12,803 nt of DNA from CAYQEC01 sp964569015 (GCA_964569015.1 CAZMSN010000052.1:1-12803); one strand, 5' to 3'; positions 1-7,716 are shown, counted from the first letter of the stretch. The notes: generated by a model not told the origin, from the sequence alone. Translations and numbers: made by a program.

Positions 1-1
1 T

Positions 2-217
2 GATCATCAGCCCGGCATCATCACCACACTGCGGCTCCCCAACTCACCGCGCAGTCTCCGCAACCACGGGCCCGCCGCCCTCGGCCAGCTCGTCGAGGAC
101 GTCACGGGCCAGCCGCTCGATCGCTGCTTCCGGGAGCGGATCTTCGAGCCGCTTGGCATGGCCGACATCGACCTGCTGCGATCCGAGCAGGTGAAGGCCC
201 GGCTCGCCGATCGGCAG
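2..217 (+). pseudogene. Class C beta-lactamase / serine hydrolase fragment, in frame with the relaxase
   Basis: Reading frame 2 is open from the window edge. Around nt 104-200 it gives LVEDVTGQPLDRCFRERI, then FEPLGMADIDLLRSEQVKAR. This is the hallmark stretch of the beta-lactamase/serine-hydrolase (class C, esterase EstB-like) family, where a 'V(T/S)GqP...rIFePLGM.dT' block precedes an 'RS..v..rLA' segment. The upstream 'NHGPAALGQ' also fits the region preceding this block in that family. The catalytic SxxK and YxN motifs are not in the window, so only an internal piece is visible. Homology stops at about nt 203-220, where relaxase sequence begins without a stop or frame change. The natural gene is therefore broken here, by recombination or by an assembly join. 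Family recognition is fairly sure; the exact breakpoint is inferred. Confidence 0.6.
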
Positions 218-1210
218 GGCTGGCGAATCGTCCTGGTCGGAGACCCACGCCAGTTCTCAGCGGTGGGACGGGGAGGCATGTTCGGCCACCTCGTCGACAT
301 GTACGGCGGCGTCGAGCTCGACCAGGTCCACCGCTTCCACCACCACTGGGAACGCCAAGCCAGCCTCCGTCTCCGCGCCGGTAACCCGGGCGCGCTCGCC
401 GAATACGAGAAGCGGGGTCGGCTCCATGGTGGCACCTTCGAGGAGATCGAGTCCGAAGTCATCACCGCCTGGGAGCAGGCCTGTCGTCGGGGCGACACCG
501 TGGCCCTCATGGCCAACAGCGCCGACATCGTGATCCAGCTCAACCGGCTCGCCCAACACACCCGGATCATGCTCGGCGAACTCGATGGCGACGCACCCTC
601 CATGCGAGCCGGTGAGGAGTGGATGCTGGTGGGCGACGAAGTCGTTACCCGTCGCAACGACCGGAGGCTCCGCACCGACCGCGGGTTGATGGTCAAGAAC
701 CGCGACCACTGGACCATCACCGACATCCACCTCGACGGGGGTGTCACGCTTGACGGACCCACCGGCATGATCCGGCTCCCAGCCGAGTATGCAGTCGAGC
801 ATCTCGAACTCGGCTACGCCCAGACCAGCCACGCCACCCAAGGCCGCACCGTCGACACCGCCCTCCTCCTCGTCGACACCCCAGCCGACAGCCGCGGCGT
901 CTACACCCCGATGACCCGAGGACGAGAAAGCAACCACGCCTACGTCGTTGTCGACGACAACCAGACCGCCCTCGACGTGCTCACCCAAGCCATCGGCCGT
1001 GACTGGATCGACCAGCCCGCGGTCGCCCGAAGAGCCCAGCTCGATCCCCGCTCCCGGCTGCGCCCCGACCCTGGCGACGAAGATCGTCACGCCAAGCTCG
1101 AACGGCGCATCCTCGACAGCATCGAGCAACATCGGACTCGGACCAGAGAAACGGAGCGCGATGCCGCTCGCAACCGCGGTCGCGGCCCAGAGTTTGCTGG
1201 TGGACGATGA
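158..1210 (+). CDS. C-terminal fragment of MobF (TraA-type) conjugative relaxase-helicase
   Basis: This is the back half of the SF1 helicase of a relaxase that nicks and unwinds plasmid or ICE DNA for conjugation. Visible helicase motifs are LVGDPRQFSAVGRGG (motif III region, residues 27-41 counted from the ATG at 158), YAQTSHATQGRTVD (motif V, near residue 225) and YTPMTRGRESNHAYVV (motif VI, near residue 250). The N-terminal relaxase domain (catalytic Tyr, three-His metal site) and the helicase Walker A are absent, so the product cannot be an active relaxase. The ATG at 158 is the Met of the beta-lactamase 'PLGM' block rather than a native start. The frame is actually open from nt 2, making a chimeric ORF. 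The C-terminal tail is a short, charged, Arg-rich helix ending in TGA at 1210. It may itself be truncated, because a transposase remnant begins 23 bases later. I regard it as a non-functional remnant of an integrated conjugative element. Confidence 0.82.
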   Translation: MADIDLLRSEQVKARLADRQGWRIVLVGDPRQFSAVGRGGMFGHLVDMYGGVELDQVHRFHHHWERQASLRLRAGNPGALAEYEKRGRLHGGTFEEIESEVITAWEQACRRGDTVALMANSADIVIQLNRLAQHTRIMLGELDGDAPSMRAGEEWMLVGDEVVTRRNDRRLRTDRGLMVKNRDHWTITDIHLDGGVTLDGPTGMIRLPAEYAVEHLELGYAQTSHATQGRTVDTALLLVDTPADSRGVYTPMTRGRESNHAYVVVDDNQTALDVLTQAIGRDWIDQPAVARRAQLDPRSRLRPDPGDEDRHAKLERRILDSIEQHRTRTRETERDAARNRGRGPEFAGGR

Positions 1211-1233
1211 CTGCCTGGCGTCGTCGGGGTGCG

Positions 1234-1460
1234 TCATTGCGCGGCGACCCACAGTCCCAAGATCTTTCGTTCACCGTTGATGGTGACGCCGATGGCGGTC
1301 TAGACGGGACGGTTCGTGACGGGCCCCTCGCTGATCGGATCCTAACCACCAGGGCGTCGACGGACACCACCGGGTGGATTCGGCGCAGGAGCCGCTTCTG
1401 CGACCTCTCTGCGATCACGCGATCAGCGATCTTCGAGATCGTATCCTTGGAGACCTCAGC
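1234..1460 (-). pseudogene. IS256-family transposase remnant (frameshifted, with internal stop)
   Basis: On the minus strand one frame reads EVSKDTISKIADRVIAE and then HPVVSVDALVVRIR. This is the IS256 block just before and around the first catalytic Asp, normally '(E)VSkDTIS.itd.v' then 'YPVVFIDAivVkiR'. The homology then jumps to another frame and reads ISEGPVTNRPV, a stop, then TAIGVTINGERKILGLWVAA. This matches the family's 'RDGpVtNRPvYtAIGVtinGeRkiLGLW'. The frame changes between about 1325 and 1345. The TAG at 1300-1302 stands where the family has Tyr. The N-terminal third and everything after 'GLWVAA' are missing. No terminal inverted repeats were found. It is a dead fragment abutting the relaxase remnant, consistent with an old mobile-element junction. 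Confidence 0.72.
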
Positions 1461-1684
1461 GGTGGGGGTCGCACGGTGGCCCACGCGCGTCACGGACACA
1501 CGGCCCTGCCTACACCACTCCCCGGGACGCAAATCGTCGAGCCGCTCCCTCGCCAACTCCACGGTCTCCGCCTGAACGCCAACGGGACCGCTGCGGGGAT
1601 CCTCTTTCCTCCCCTGGGCCTCGGTCCCACACGATACGGGTCCGGAGAAACGGAGAGGACTCAGCTCCCGCCAGAAGACCCGCA
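1458..1684. other. Unassigned stretch between the IS256 and SIR2 remnants
   Basis: Several frames stay open through this stretch on both strands, but none gives a protein I recognise. The minus frame reads an Arg/Gly-rich, low-complexity sequence, and the plus frames look random. It may be further decayed transposase or element sequence. I see no tRNA, convincing terminator or promoter. Confidence 0.4.
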
Positions 1685-1930
1685 ATGCTTGGCAGTGAGC
1701 ACGCGTTGCGCGTAGCTATTGTTGTGACCAAAGCGCCAGCGAGGAATGCTCAGGTCTATTTCGTCGGTGCGGGGGCCTCCGGCGCGTTCGGGATACCGAA
1801 CACTCAACAGCTGCTTGATGCCGTCCACGGTCTCGAGAACCCCTACTGGACGACCACGAAGAAACTTGCGGATCGGCTCGATAGAGCCTGCGATCGTTGT
1901 TCGCCATATCGGCCAGATGTGGGACCATGA
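1685..1930 (+). pseudogene. SIR2-like domain protein, N-terminal fragment
   Basis: The 81-residue frame contains VYFVGAGASGAFGIPNTQQL at about residues 24-43. This is the nucleotide-binding 'GAGASk.fGiP.t..L' start of SIR2-like domains (the SIR2_2-type group). In intact proteins these bind or hydrolyse NAD+, and several act in phage defence. The following 'RPDVG' resembles the '.RPDvvDF' that comes soon after in this family, but the frame then ends in TGA at 1928-1930. The remaining ~200 or more residues of a SIR2 domain, including the catalytic His, are absent. Translation could begin at ATG 1685 or at GTG 1724, which is nearer the domain; neither has a clear ribosome binding site. The tail overlaps the start of the next gene in another frame, so the break probably lies near 1890-1930. 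Most likely a remnant. Confidence 0.6.
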
Positions 1931-2273
1931 GCATATGGGTTTCGACACAGGACCAGGATTCGTCGACGGGAAGCACTACACGACCTATGTGAACACGGTG
2001 AAGCAGCTCAAGCGTGAAGGCACGATCGATGAGGCTGAATCGCTCCTCCTGCGTCTTGTCGACGCCACTGAGAAAGAGGCTTCGGTCGAGGGCTTCGGTG
2101 TTGCGCCGTGGTACTACGAACAGGTCGCAATCGTACGCCGCAAGCGCGGCGACCTCGAAGGCGAGCTTGAGATTCTTCGACGCTTCTCACGCCAGAAGCA
2201 TGCACCCGGAGCGACCCCTCCCAAGCTTCTGCTGCGCATGCGCAAGGTCGAAGTGAAGCTGCGAGACGTCTGA
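1917..2273 (+). CDS. Small helical TPR-like protein, upstream partner of the J-domain protein
   Basis: This ~118-residue soluble protein has no signal peptide or membrane segment. After MWDHEHMGFDTGPGFVDGK it is mostly helical: a 'YVNTVKQLKREGTIDEAESLL' type helix pair, then APWYYEQVAIVRRKRGDLEG, then a final basic helix. The 'R.G..dEAe.LLl.lv' and 'YYeq.AiirRkrGDl..E..iL' units have the spacing of tetratricopeptide-like helix-turn-helix repeats, so I infer a protein-binding role. I recognise it only as belonging to a small conserved hypothetical type. The start is uncertain. ATG 1917 and ATG 1935 are both in frame and neither has a good Shine-Dalgarno sequence. The frame is open further upstream (to 1746), but that part reads as random sequence over the SIR2 fragment, so the 5' end may have been altered by the same break. 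It ends 5 bases before the next ATG, implying co-transcription and probable translational coupling. Confidence 0.6.
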   Translation: MWDHEHMGFDTGPGFVDGKHYTTYVNTVKQLKREGTIDEAESLLLRLVDATEKEASVEGFGVAPWYYEQVAIVRRKRGDLEGELEILRRFSRQKHAPGATPPKLLLRMRKVEVKLRDV

Positions 2274-2278
2274 CCCTC

Positions 2279-4114
2279 ATGGCTGGCCTGTTCCAGAAGC
2301 TCCTCGGCAAGAAGACGTCTTCATCTAGCAGCGCGGTACCCGTGAGAACTGCAGCGCCCCGCCGTTCCGGGCGGCGTGAACCACCTACGGAGCTCAATTG
2401 GACCCACGCCACCTACATACCGCTGCCTCCATCACCTCCGACCTGGGAAGTGGACGGCCGGGGCGACAACGAACGTGACCTTGCCGATCCTGTGCTCGGA
2501 CCTGTGTTCGATGCTGCGCAGATCATGGACCACCGCACAGTCGTCGCGCTCGCTACCGGCCTCACCTCAATGCAGCGTCAAGGCCGAGTAGCTGGTGTCA
2601 TCGCGAAGTCATATCGGCAGATCATCATCGCTCGCGAGAAGGCCGGCGAGTTGCACACAGCCGCCAACAAATCTCTCGAGATGCTCGAGATGGTTGCAGA
2701 CGAAGTGGAAGATGTCGACAAGCGCCGCTTCAACCGGATCGTCACCAAGCTGGACAAAGCCAAGAAGCAGCACAGTTTCACGAAGCTAATAGTCCCAAAG
2801 GCATCCTCGGTACCGCAGTTCAGCATCTCAGAAGACTCCGACTGGGCACTCGAAGGCGAACGGAAGCTTGAAGGCGGAGAACAGCCTGACCCTCAGTTCA
2901 ACGTCGTAGCTGTTGACGGTCGAGGAACCTGGCTGCTTCATCGCGTTAAGACAACCGCGGCTGCACCGGATGTCACAGCGGCGCTGAAACGCATCGACCG
3001 GTACGGCTCTCTCGTAGCTGACAAACAGCTCGGCCATGACGCATACCGCGTCGGCGTGGGATCGTCCGGTCCCAGCCTCGCGATCATGGACTCAAGTGGG
3101 GTGTTGCATGTATATGACGAGAACCTCGACGACATTGTCAATACCAATCTGCGAGAGGATCCGCATGTCGTCGATCACTTCGCGACGATCGAGACGGACT
3201 ACTGGGGAGAGTTCAAGACCCAGGTGAGAGCTGTCGACGTGTCACCAGATGCCAGCATGTATCTGTTCACCTTCGCTGATGAGGCGTGGTGCGTTACCAC
3301 GGACGGTCGAACCGTGTGGGGCGTGGCGATGCCGTTGAGAGAGGGATGGGCACGGGCTGTGGGACGCTCCGACAGGTACGGAGTCGGCGCCGACGTGAAC
3401 CGAGCGTTGGCACTGTTTGGCCTCTCCCTCCCTGTCGATCCGCACGACATCAAGACACGTTGGAGAGCGTTGGCGTTCGAGCACCACCCAGACAGGAACC
3501 CGGATGATCCGCAGGCGTCGGACAAGATGCGTGAGATCAACAAGGCGTTCGAGGTCCTCACTGGCGTCGACCCCGAGACGCTCGATCCGAACGACGACAG
3601 ATCCTACTTCGTGCGAACCAAACCTGATCGAGTGATCGAGGCTGGCGGTATCCGGATCGAGATCACCATGGGCGGAGTTCCGCAAGACTGGTTGTACGCC
3701 GCAAGTTTCGCTGCCTCAGAAGGACGGACATACGTCGCGACATACTCGGGGAAGGTCATCCTGCTATCACGTGACGGTGCACCGTTGGCCGTGTACGACC
3801 TGGGGACATGCCCCACAGAGATTGTCGATCAGGGCCAATACACGTACTTCCTCACGCCAACCCGGCTCTATGTTGTTGAGGGAGGTATCCGGCTCTCAGC
3901 GTTCCTCGACGTATTCGAACAGGGGAGACTCATAGTCTCTCAGACAGGTTTCGGATTGCTGGGAAGCAGGTGTTTTCGGTGGTTCACACGAGATGGCATC
4001 AGGGTTGGTGAGGTGACGGCGCGGGACCCGATTCGCGTCGTTGCTGCAACGGATGGCGGTGCGGTCATCAAGACTCGTCGCAGCGAAGTCACAGTCAACG
4101 GGCTCGTCCTCTAG
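2279..4114 (+). CDS. J-domain protein with the J domain embedded in a propeller-like protein (611 aa)
   Basis: Residues 1-12 (MAGLFQKLLGKK) could form a short amphipathic helix, followed by a Ser/Pro/Arg-rich linker to about residue 60. Residues 75-165 are helical and basic. From about 205 to 355 come short beta-strand repeats of WD/PQQ-propeller look, for example VRAVDVSPDASMYLFTF and WCVTTDGRTVWGVAMP. Residues ~371-430 are a canonical J domain: a helix with RWRALAFEH, then HPDRNPDDP (the HPD motif at 403-405), then MREINKAFEVL. Beta-rich repeats resume from ~450 to the end (GRTYVATYSGKVILLSRDGAPL and following). J domains recruit and stimulate DnaK/Hsp70, so the known part predicts an Hsp70 co-chaperone. 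The zinc-finger and G/F regions of true DnaJ are absent, so it is not the housekeeping DnaJ. The start has no clear ribosome binding site but lies 5 bases after the upstream stop, consistent with coupling. GC looks lower by eye than in the minus-strand genes, possibly a sign of transfer. Its client is unknown. Confidence 0.85.
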   Translation: MAGLFQKLLGKKTSSSSSAVPVRTAAPRRSGRREPPTELNWTHATYIPLPPSPPTWEVDGRGDNERDLADPVLGPVFDAAQIMDHRTVVALATGLTSMQRQGRVAGVIAKSYRQIIIAREKAGELHTAANKSLEMLEMVADEVEDVDKRRFNRIVTKLDKAKKQHSFTKLIVPKASSVPQFSISEDSDWALEGERKLEGGEQPDPQFNVVAVDGRGTWLLHRVKTTAAAPDVTAALKRIDRYGSLVADKQLGHDAYRVGVGSSGPSLAIMDSSGVLHVYDENLDDIVNTNLREDPHVVDHFATIETDYWGEFKTQVRAVDVSPDASMYLFTFADEAWCVTTDGRTVWGVAMPLREGWARAVGRSDRYGVGADVNRALALFGLSLPVDPHDIKTRWRALAFEHHPDRNPDDPQASDKMREINKAFEVLTGVDPETLDPNDDRSYFVRTKPDRVIEAGGIRIEITMGGVPQDWLYAASFAASEGRTYVATYSGKVILLSRDGAPLAVYDLGTCPTEIVDQGQYTYFLTPTRLYVVEGGIRLSAFLDVFEQGRLIVSQTGFGLLGSRCFRWFTRDGIRVGEVTARDPIRVVAATDGGAVIKTRRSEVTVNGLVL

Positions 4115-4130
4115 GTGCGAGATCCGCTGG

Positions 4131-4144
4131 CCGGGTCAACCCGG
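4131..4144 (+). terminator. Short GC hairpin after the J-domain gene
   Basis: CCGGG (4131-4135), loop TCAA, CCCGG (4140-4144) forms a 5-bp stem with a tetraloop, 16 bases after the stop of the J-domain gene. There is no T-tract, so if it ends transcription it is not a classic intrinsic terminator. Confidence 0.25.
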
Positions 4145-4198
4145 GTCGGCAGGCGCTCCAGAAGACTGCAGCCATGACTCTTGAGCGCTCACACTCTC

Positions 4199-4214
4199 CC
4201 CCGATGTTCCGGGG
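4199..4214. terminator. GC hairpin between the convergent genes
   Basis: CCCCG (4199-4203), loop ATGTTC, CGGGG (4210-4214) forms a 5-bp all-GC stem just beyond the stop of the minus-strand helicase gene. A second, wider inverted repeat, GCGCTC (4153-4158) with GAGCGC (4183-4188), lies beside it. The convergent gap is only 107 bases, so these may serve both directions. No T-run is present on either side. Confidence 0.25.
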
Positions 4215-4221
4215 CCCACGG

Positions 4222-7200
4222 TCAGTTAAGCGGGGTAGCGCGGGTGATTTCCTTAGCGAGCTCGACATATCGGCAAAGCACGTTGGCGAGCCGCATCTGG
4301 TCAACAGTACGGCAGCGAACCGATAGCAGCGACGGGCTGCCGACCATGACGCACAAGGCTTTGGCCCGTGACACGGCCACGTTCAGCCGGTTGCGGGAGT
4401 AAAGGAACTCCATTCCGCGCGGGACATCTTCGGCACTCGATGCCGTCAGTGACACGAGCACCACCGGTGCCTCCTGGCCCTGGAACTTGTCGACTGTGCC
4501 CACCCGGGCGCCGGTCGGTAGACGCTGGGTGAGCAGGTGGACCTGGGCGTTGTAGGGGGCGACCACGAGGATGTCGTCGATGTCGAGGGGGGCACGTAAT
4601 CCGGTATGGTCGGTTGATGTTCGGCCCAGGAGGGCCTCGAAGACCCGTGCCACCGCTTCGCTCTCCTCGGCCGACGAGGTGCGGTTTCCTTCGTGTTGGA
4701 CACCGAGCCAGCGCAACCCTGATCCGCCCGCGATGGGGCCATCGTCGATTCGTTGGATGGTGCAGTGGGCCTCGCTTTCGAGGCGTCCGTCGTAGACCTG
4801 CTCGGAGACAAACGCACAGATCTCGGGGTGGAGCCGCCAGGTGTGGTCGAGGAAGAGCCCGAGATGCTCGGGCATCGTCGCCGCCCCGGCGAGTACGTGG
4901 TCGAGCGCGGATACCCCGGCTCCCTCCGGGTGTGTGCCCTTCGATGGCTGGGCTAGCTGGCGGGGGTCGCCCACCAGGATGAGGTTGGACGCGGAGGGGG
5001 TGACGGCCAGCACGTTGGCGAGCGACAGCTGGCCGGCCTCGTCGACGACGAGCGTGTCGACGGCGCCCGTCATGGCCTCTCTGGCGAATAGCCATGCCGT
5101 TCCCGCGACCACGTCGACCCTGCCCGCCGCCACGGCGGCCTCGACGTCGTCGTTGCTCTTGGTGGTTCGGACCGATGGATGATCGACACCTTCATCACCG
5201 GTGGAGATCTTCTGCATGGCACGTAGCTCGATGTTCTGCTCGGCTGCCTCTTCGGTGACGCAGGTGAGCAGGTTGGAGATAACGGCATGGCTGTTGGCGG
5301 TGATGCCTACCCTCCGGCCGTCGGCGACCAGCGCCATGATTACTCTCGCAGCGGTATAGGTCTTGCCAGAACCCGGAGGCCCCTGGATCGGTAGACACGA
5401 ACGCTCCAGGCCGAGGCCAAGGCGGATCGCGGCATCGAGCGTCGATTCGCCGCCGAGTCTCAGGGGATCGCCCTGACGAACTCCGTCGACCCTGGGTGGA
5501 CGGCCGGCCATGAGCTGTCGGGCGGCCTCGGCCGGCCCGGGTGCGTCGATTCCGTGGTCGAGCAGTGCGTCGGCGACCCTCCGCAGCGAGGCCCGTTGCT
5601 CGATGGTTGGGATCGGCCCATCGGGGATCAGGGCGGACGGATGGGGGGCTGCGGAGGTGGCGCCTCTTCGCAGCTGGAGCGTGCCCTTTGCCGGGTCGAC
5701 GCTCACCAGAGTGCCGGGTCCAGGGATCTTTTGGCCGGTGTCGTATTTCACCCGCTCGGTGGCCGGGTCGAGGACCCGGGCGCCGGCGTGGAGTTTGTGT
5801 TCCTGGTCGGGGTCGAACTTGTAGCGCCAGATGAGGGATTTCTTGTCCGGTGTAGGGTCACCCACCGGATGTAGCCCAGCGATGGCCTCGGTGTCGGCGA
5901 TGAGATCAGCCTCGTCGCAGCTCAAGATCCGGTCGAAGTAGCGCCACCATTCGGGCTTGTCCTCGCGGCGGTGCCAGCGCAGCAGATGGGCCATCAGCCA
6001 GCGGGTGCGGACCTGCTCGTCGTCCCCATCGGTCGGTGAGTCGACGCGACCTTCGAGCAGGCGATCGACGAGAGCGTCCTCCTCGGTCTGGATCTCGGCC
6101 GGGGTCTCTACATCTTCTTCGAGTGCACGGCCTGCGGGACGGAACACCTCGTGTCCGGTCGCGACCAACTCCCGGCGACGGCCCTCCAGCCAGTCGCGTA
6201 GGCGCCAGGTCGACTCGATGTCCTCGCGGTTGTAGGCCTCGATGTCCTCGAGGATCTGCTGGTCGCCGGTCTGTAGCCACCGCTCGTACTCGACGATGCT
6301 GGAGCCGGCATCGGTGATCTCGCCGGTGCGGGCGTCCATGTAGAGCGGCTCGAGCTTCTTCAGCGAGTATGACGGTGAGCCGATCACGAGGCCTTGGCGC
6401 ACTACCCGGTACAGGTCGACGAAGACGCCGCCTCGCAACAGGTCGTCGAGTTCGGCCTCTCGGGTGCCGTAGCGGCCCATCAGCCTTCCGAGAGCGTTCG
6501 GCTCATAGGGCGCGTAGTGGTACACGTGCATCAGTGGATAGAGTCGGCGTTGTTCGACGATCAGGTCGATGAGTTCCTCGAACGCCCGGCGTTCCTGGGC
6601 TGCGGTGTGGGCCCAGAGCGCCTGGAACTCGAACCTGTCACCCTCGACCCGGCCAACGCCGTGGAGGTATTCGATCCCGGCGCTTGCGACGTAGGGGTCG
6701 CCCTCGATGTCGTAGAACAGGTCACCGGGGTCGGGCTCGGGCAGCGCCGCCAGCCCGCGGTCGGCTTCGACGGGAATGATCAACTCTACCGGGGGTGCTT
6801 GCCCGGTCTTCCTGGCAGCTTGGAGGCGGGCCTGTTGCCGTAGTCGAGCGAGGGTCGCAGTGCCGATGCCGCTCACCGCCAGCGTGTCGGGGCTTGCGGC
6901 CAACGAAGCCAGCGTGCCGACCCCCGCTGTCTCCAGCTTGTGGGCCTGCTCCCGGGTGAGGGTTGCCACCCGACATAGGTGATCGTCGTCCTCTCGGCGC
7001 TGTTCACACCCTTCCACCCAGCGGCACACCGAGCAGTGCTCGACCGGCAGCGGGTAGGTGACCCGCTGCTCGGCGAGGGCTGCGAGGAAACGGGCACGGG
7101 CCACCCGGTGGTAGGCGGCGACGTCGGCCAACCGGACCGATTCACGGTGCCGGCCGCCGAGCACGACGTGGATCTGCTCCGGGGCGACCCCTTGAATCCG

Positions 7201-7701
7201 TTCTACCTGCTCGGCGTAGTGGCAGAGCTGCAGGATCGCCGACGGCTTCACGTGGCGAGCGAGCTTGGTGTCCTCCGGCTCGTAGCTGTAATCACCGAGC
7301 GCACTCGGGTGCTCGACCTTTCGCAGGAAGTCGGCGTGGCCGCGCCACGCCACGTCGGCGGTCTCGTCAAGGAATGTGGCCTGGAACACCACGTCGATGC
7401 CGGCGCGCATTGTGGCGACGGTGTTGGCCTCGCGCCGGCGGAGAGCCACGAGGCGGTCGACGTCGTCGGCGGGTTCGGTGATCTCGACGACACTCAGACC
7501 GGCATCGGCCAACGAAGCCAGATAGGCAGCCTCGTGTTCAAGACCCCTGCGCTGGAGGACCTCGAGTTCAGGATCGTCACGGACGGGCTTGCGTAGACTG
7601 CCATCCAACGCTGCGAAATCCAGCACCGAGAGATGCTCGCACGCCAGGTGCCCCACCAGATCGGTGACGCTCACCACCAGCTTTCCGTCTACTCGGTCCA
7701 T
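4222..7701 (-). CDS. TM0106-type RecB-like nuclease / RNase H-like / SF1 helicase fusion (1,159 aa)
   Basis: This is a large cytoplasmic DNA-processing enzyme. Numbering is from the chosen start. Residues ~10-245 are a RecB-like nuclease of the TM0106 family: GHADFL at 121-126 and YEPEDTKLA at 140-148 supply the Asp/Glu/Lys of the active site. Cys21 plus Cys223, Cys226 and Cys232 are spaced as in Cas4/AddB-type 4Fe-4S clusters (inferred). Helix-hairpin-helix sequence follows at about 260-290. An RNase H-like exonuclease domain spans ~325-510, with DIEGDP at 331-336, YHYAPYEPNAL near 395-404 and YNREDIESTWRLRDWL near 490-505. An SF1 (UPF1/DNA2-like) helicase fills the C-terminal half: Walker A GPPGSGKT 774-781, VVDEAGQ 885-891, VGDPRQLAQP near 910, TVDKFQGQEAPVVLVS near 1070, and NRLNVAVSRAK 1104-1114. 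An in-frame ATG lies 120 bases upstream, but the start at 7701 has a GGAGGAGG ribosome binding site 7 bases before it and begins just ahead of the conserved domain. Family members are thought to act in repair; the substrate is unknown. Confidence 0.9.
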   Translation of the reverse strand: MDRVDGKLVVSVTDLVGHLACEHLSVLDFAALDGSLRKPVRDDPELEVLQRRGLEHEAAYLASLADAGLSVVEITEPADDVDRLVALRRREANTVATMRAGIDVVFQATFLDETADVAWRGHADFLRKVEHPSALGDYSYEPEDTKLARHVKPSAILQLCHYAEQVERIQGVAPEQIHVVLGGRHRESVRLADVAAYHRVARARFLAALAEQRVTYPLPVEHCSVCRWVEGCEQRREDDDHLCRVATLTREQAHKLETAGVGTLASLAASPDTLAVSGIGTATLARLRQQARLQAARKTGQAPPVELIIPVEADRGLAALPEPDPGDLFYDIEGDPYVASAGIEYLHGVGRVEGDRFEFQALWAHTAAQERRAFEELIDLIVEQRRLYPLMHVYHYAPYEPNALGRLMGRYGTREAELDDLLRGGVFVDLYRVVRQGLVIGSPSYSLKKLEPLYMDARTGEITDAGSSIVEYERWLQTGDQQILEDIEAYNREDIESTWRLRDWLEGRRRELVATGHEVFRPAGRALEEDVETPAEIQTEEDALVDRLLEGRVDSPTDGDDEQVRTRWLMAHLLRWHRREDKPEWWRYFDRILSCDEADLIADTEAIAGLHPVGDPTPDKKSLIWRYKFDPDQEHKLHAGARVLDPATERVKYDTGQKIPGPGTLVSVDPAKGTLQLRRGATSAAPHPSALIPDGPIPTIEQRASLRRVADALLDHGIDAPGPAEAARQLMAGRPPRVDGVRQGDPLRLGGESTLDAAIRLGLGLERSCLPIQGPPGSGKTYTAARVIMALVADGRRVGITANSHAVISNLLTCVTEEAAEQNIELRAMQKISTGDEGVDHPSVRTTKSNDDVEAAVAAGRVDVVAGTAWLFAREAMTGAVDTLVVDEAGQLSLANVLAVTPSASNLILVGDPRQLAQPSKGTHPEGAGVSALDHVLAGAATMPEHLGLFLDHTWRLHPEICAFVSEQVYDGRLESEAHCTIQRIDDGPIAGGSGLRWLGVQHEGNRTSSAEESEAVARVFEALLGRTSTDHTGLRAPLDIDDILVVAPYNAQVHLLTQRLPTGARVGTVDKFQGQEAPVVLVSLTASSAEDVPRGMEFLYSRNRLNVAVSRAKALCVMVGSPSLLSVRCRTVDQMRLANVLCRYVELAKEITRATPLN

Positions 7702-7708
7702 GCCGGTT

Positions 7709-7716
7709 CCTCCTCC
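7709..7716 (-). promoter_or_regulatory. Ribosome binding site deciding the nuclease-helicase start
   Basis: On the minus strand GGAGGAGG is followed by 7 bases (AACCGGC) and the ATG at 7701. This is a near-ideal Shine-Dalgarno sequence and favours 7701 over the upstream in-frame ATG at 7821. Confidence 0.8.

Noticed and set aside
7..768. 253-codon minus-strand open frame at the left edge
   Set aside because: Ser/Arg/Pro-rich antisense shadow of the relaxase and hydrolase fragment.
257..1252. 331-codon minus-strand open frame opposite the relaxase
   Set aside because: Val/Gly/Asp-rich product with no domain, typical of the antisense frame of a high-GC gene; the plus strand carries clear helicase motifs.
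6979..7596. 205-codon plus-strand frame
   Set aside because: Lies wholly opposite the RecB-like nuclease domain and has no recognisable motif.
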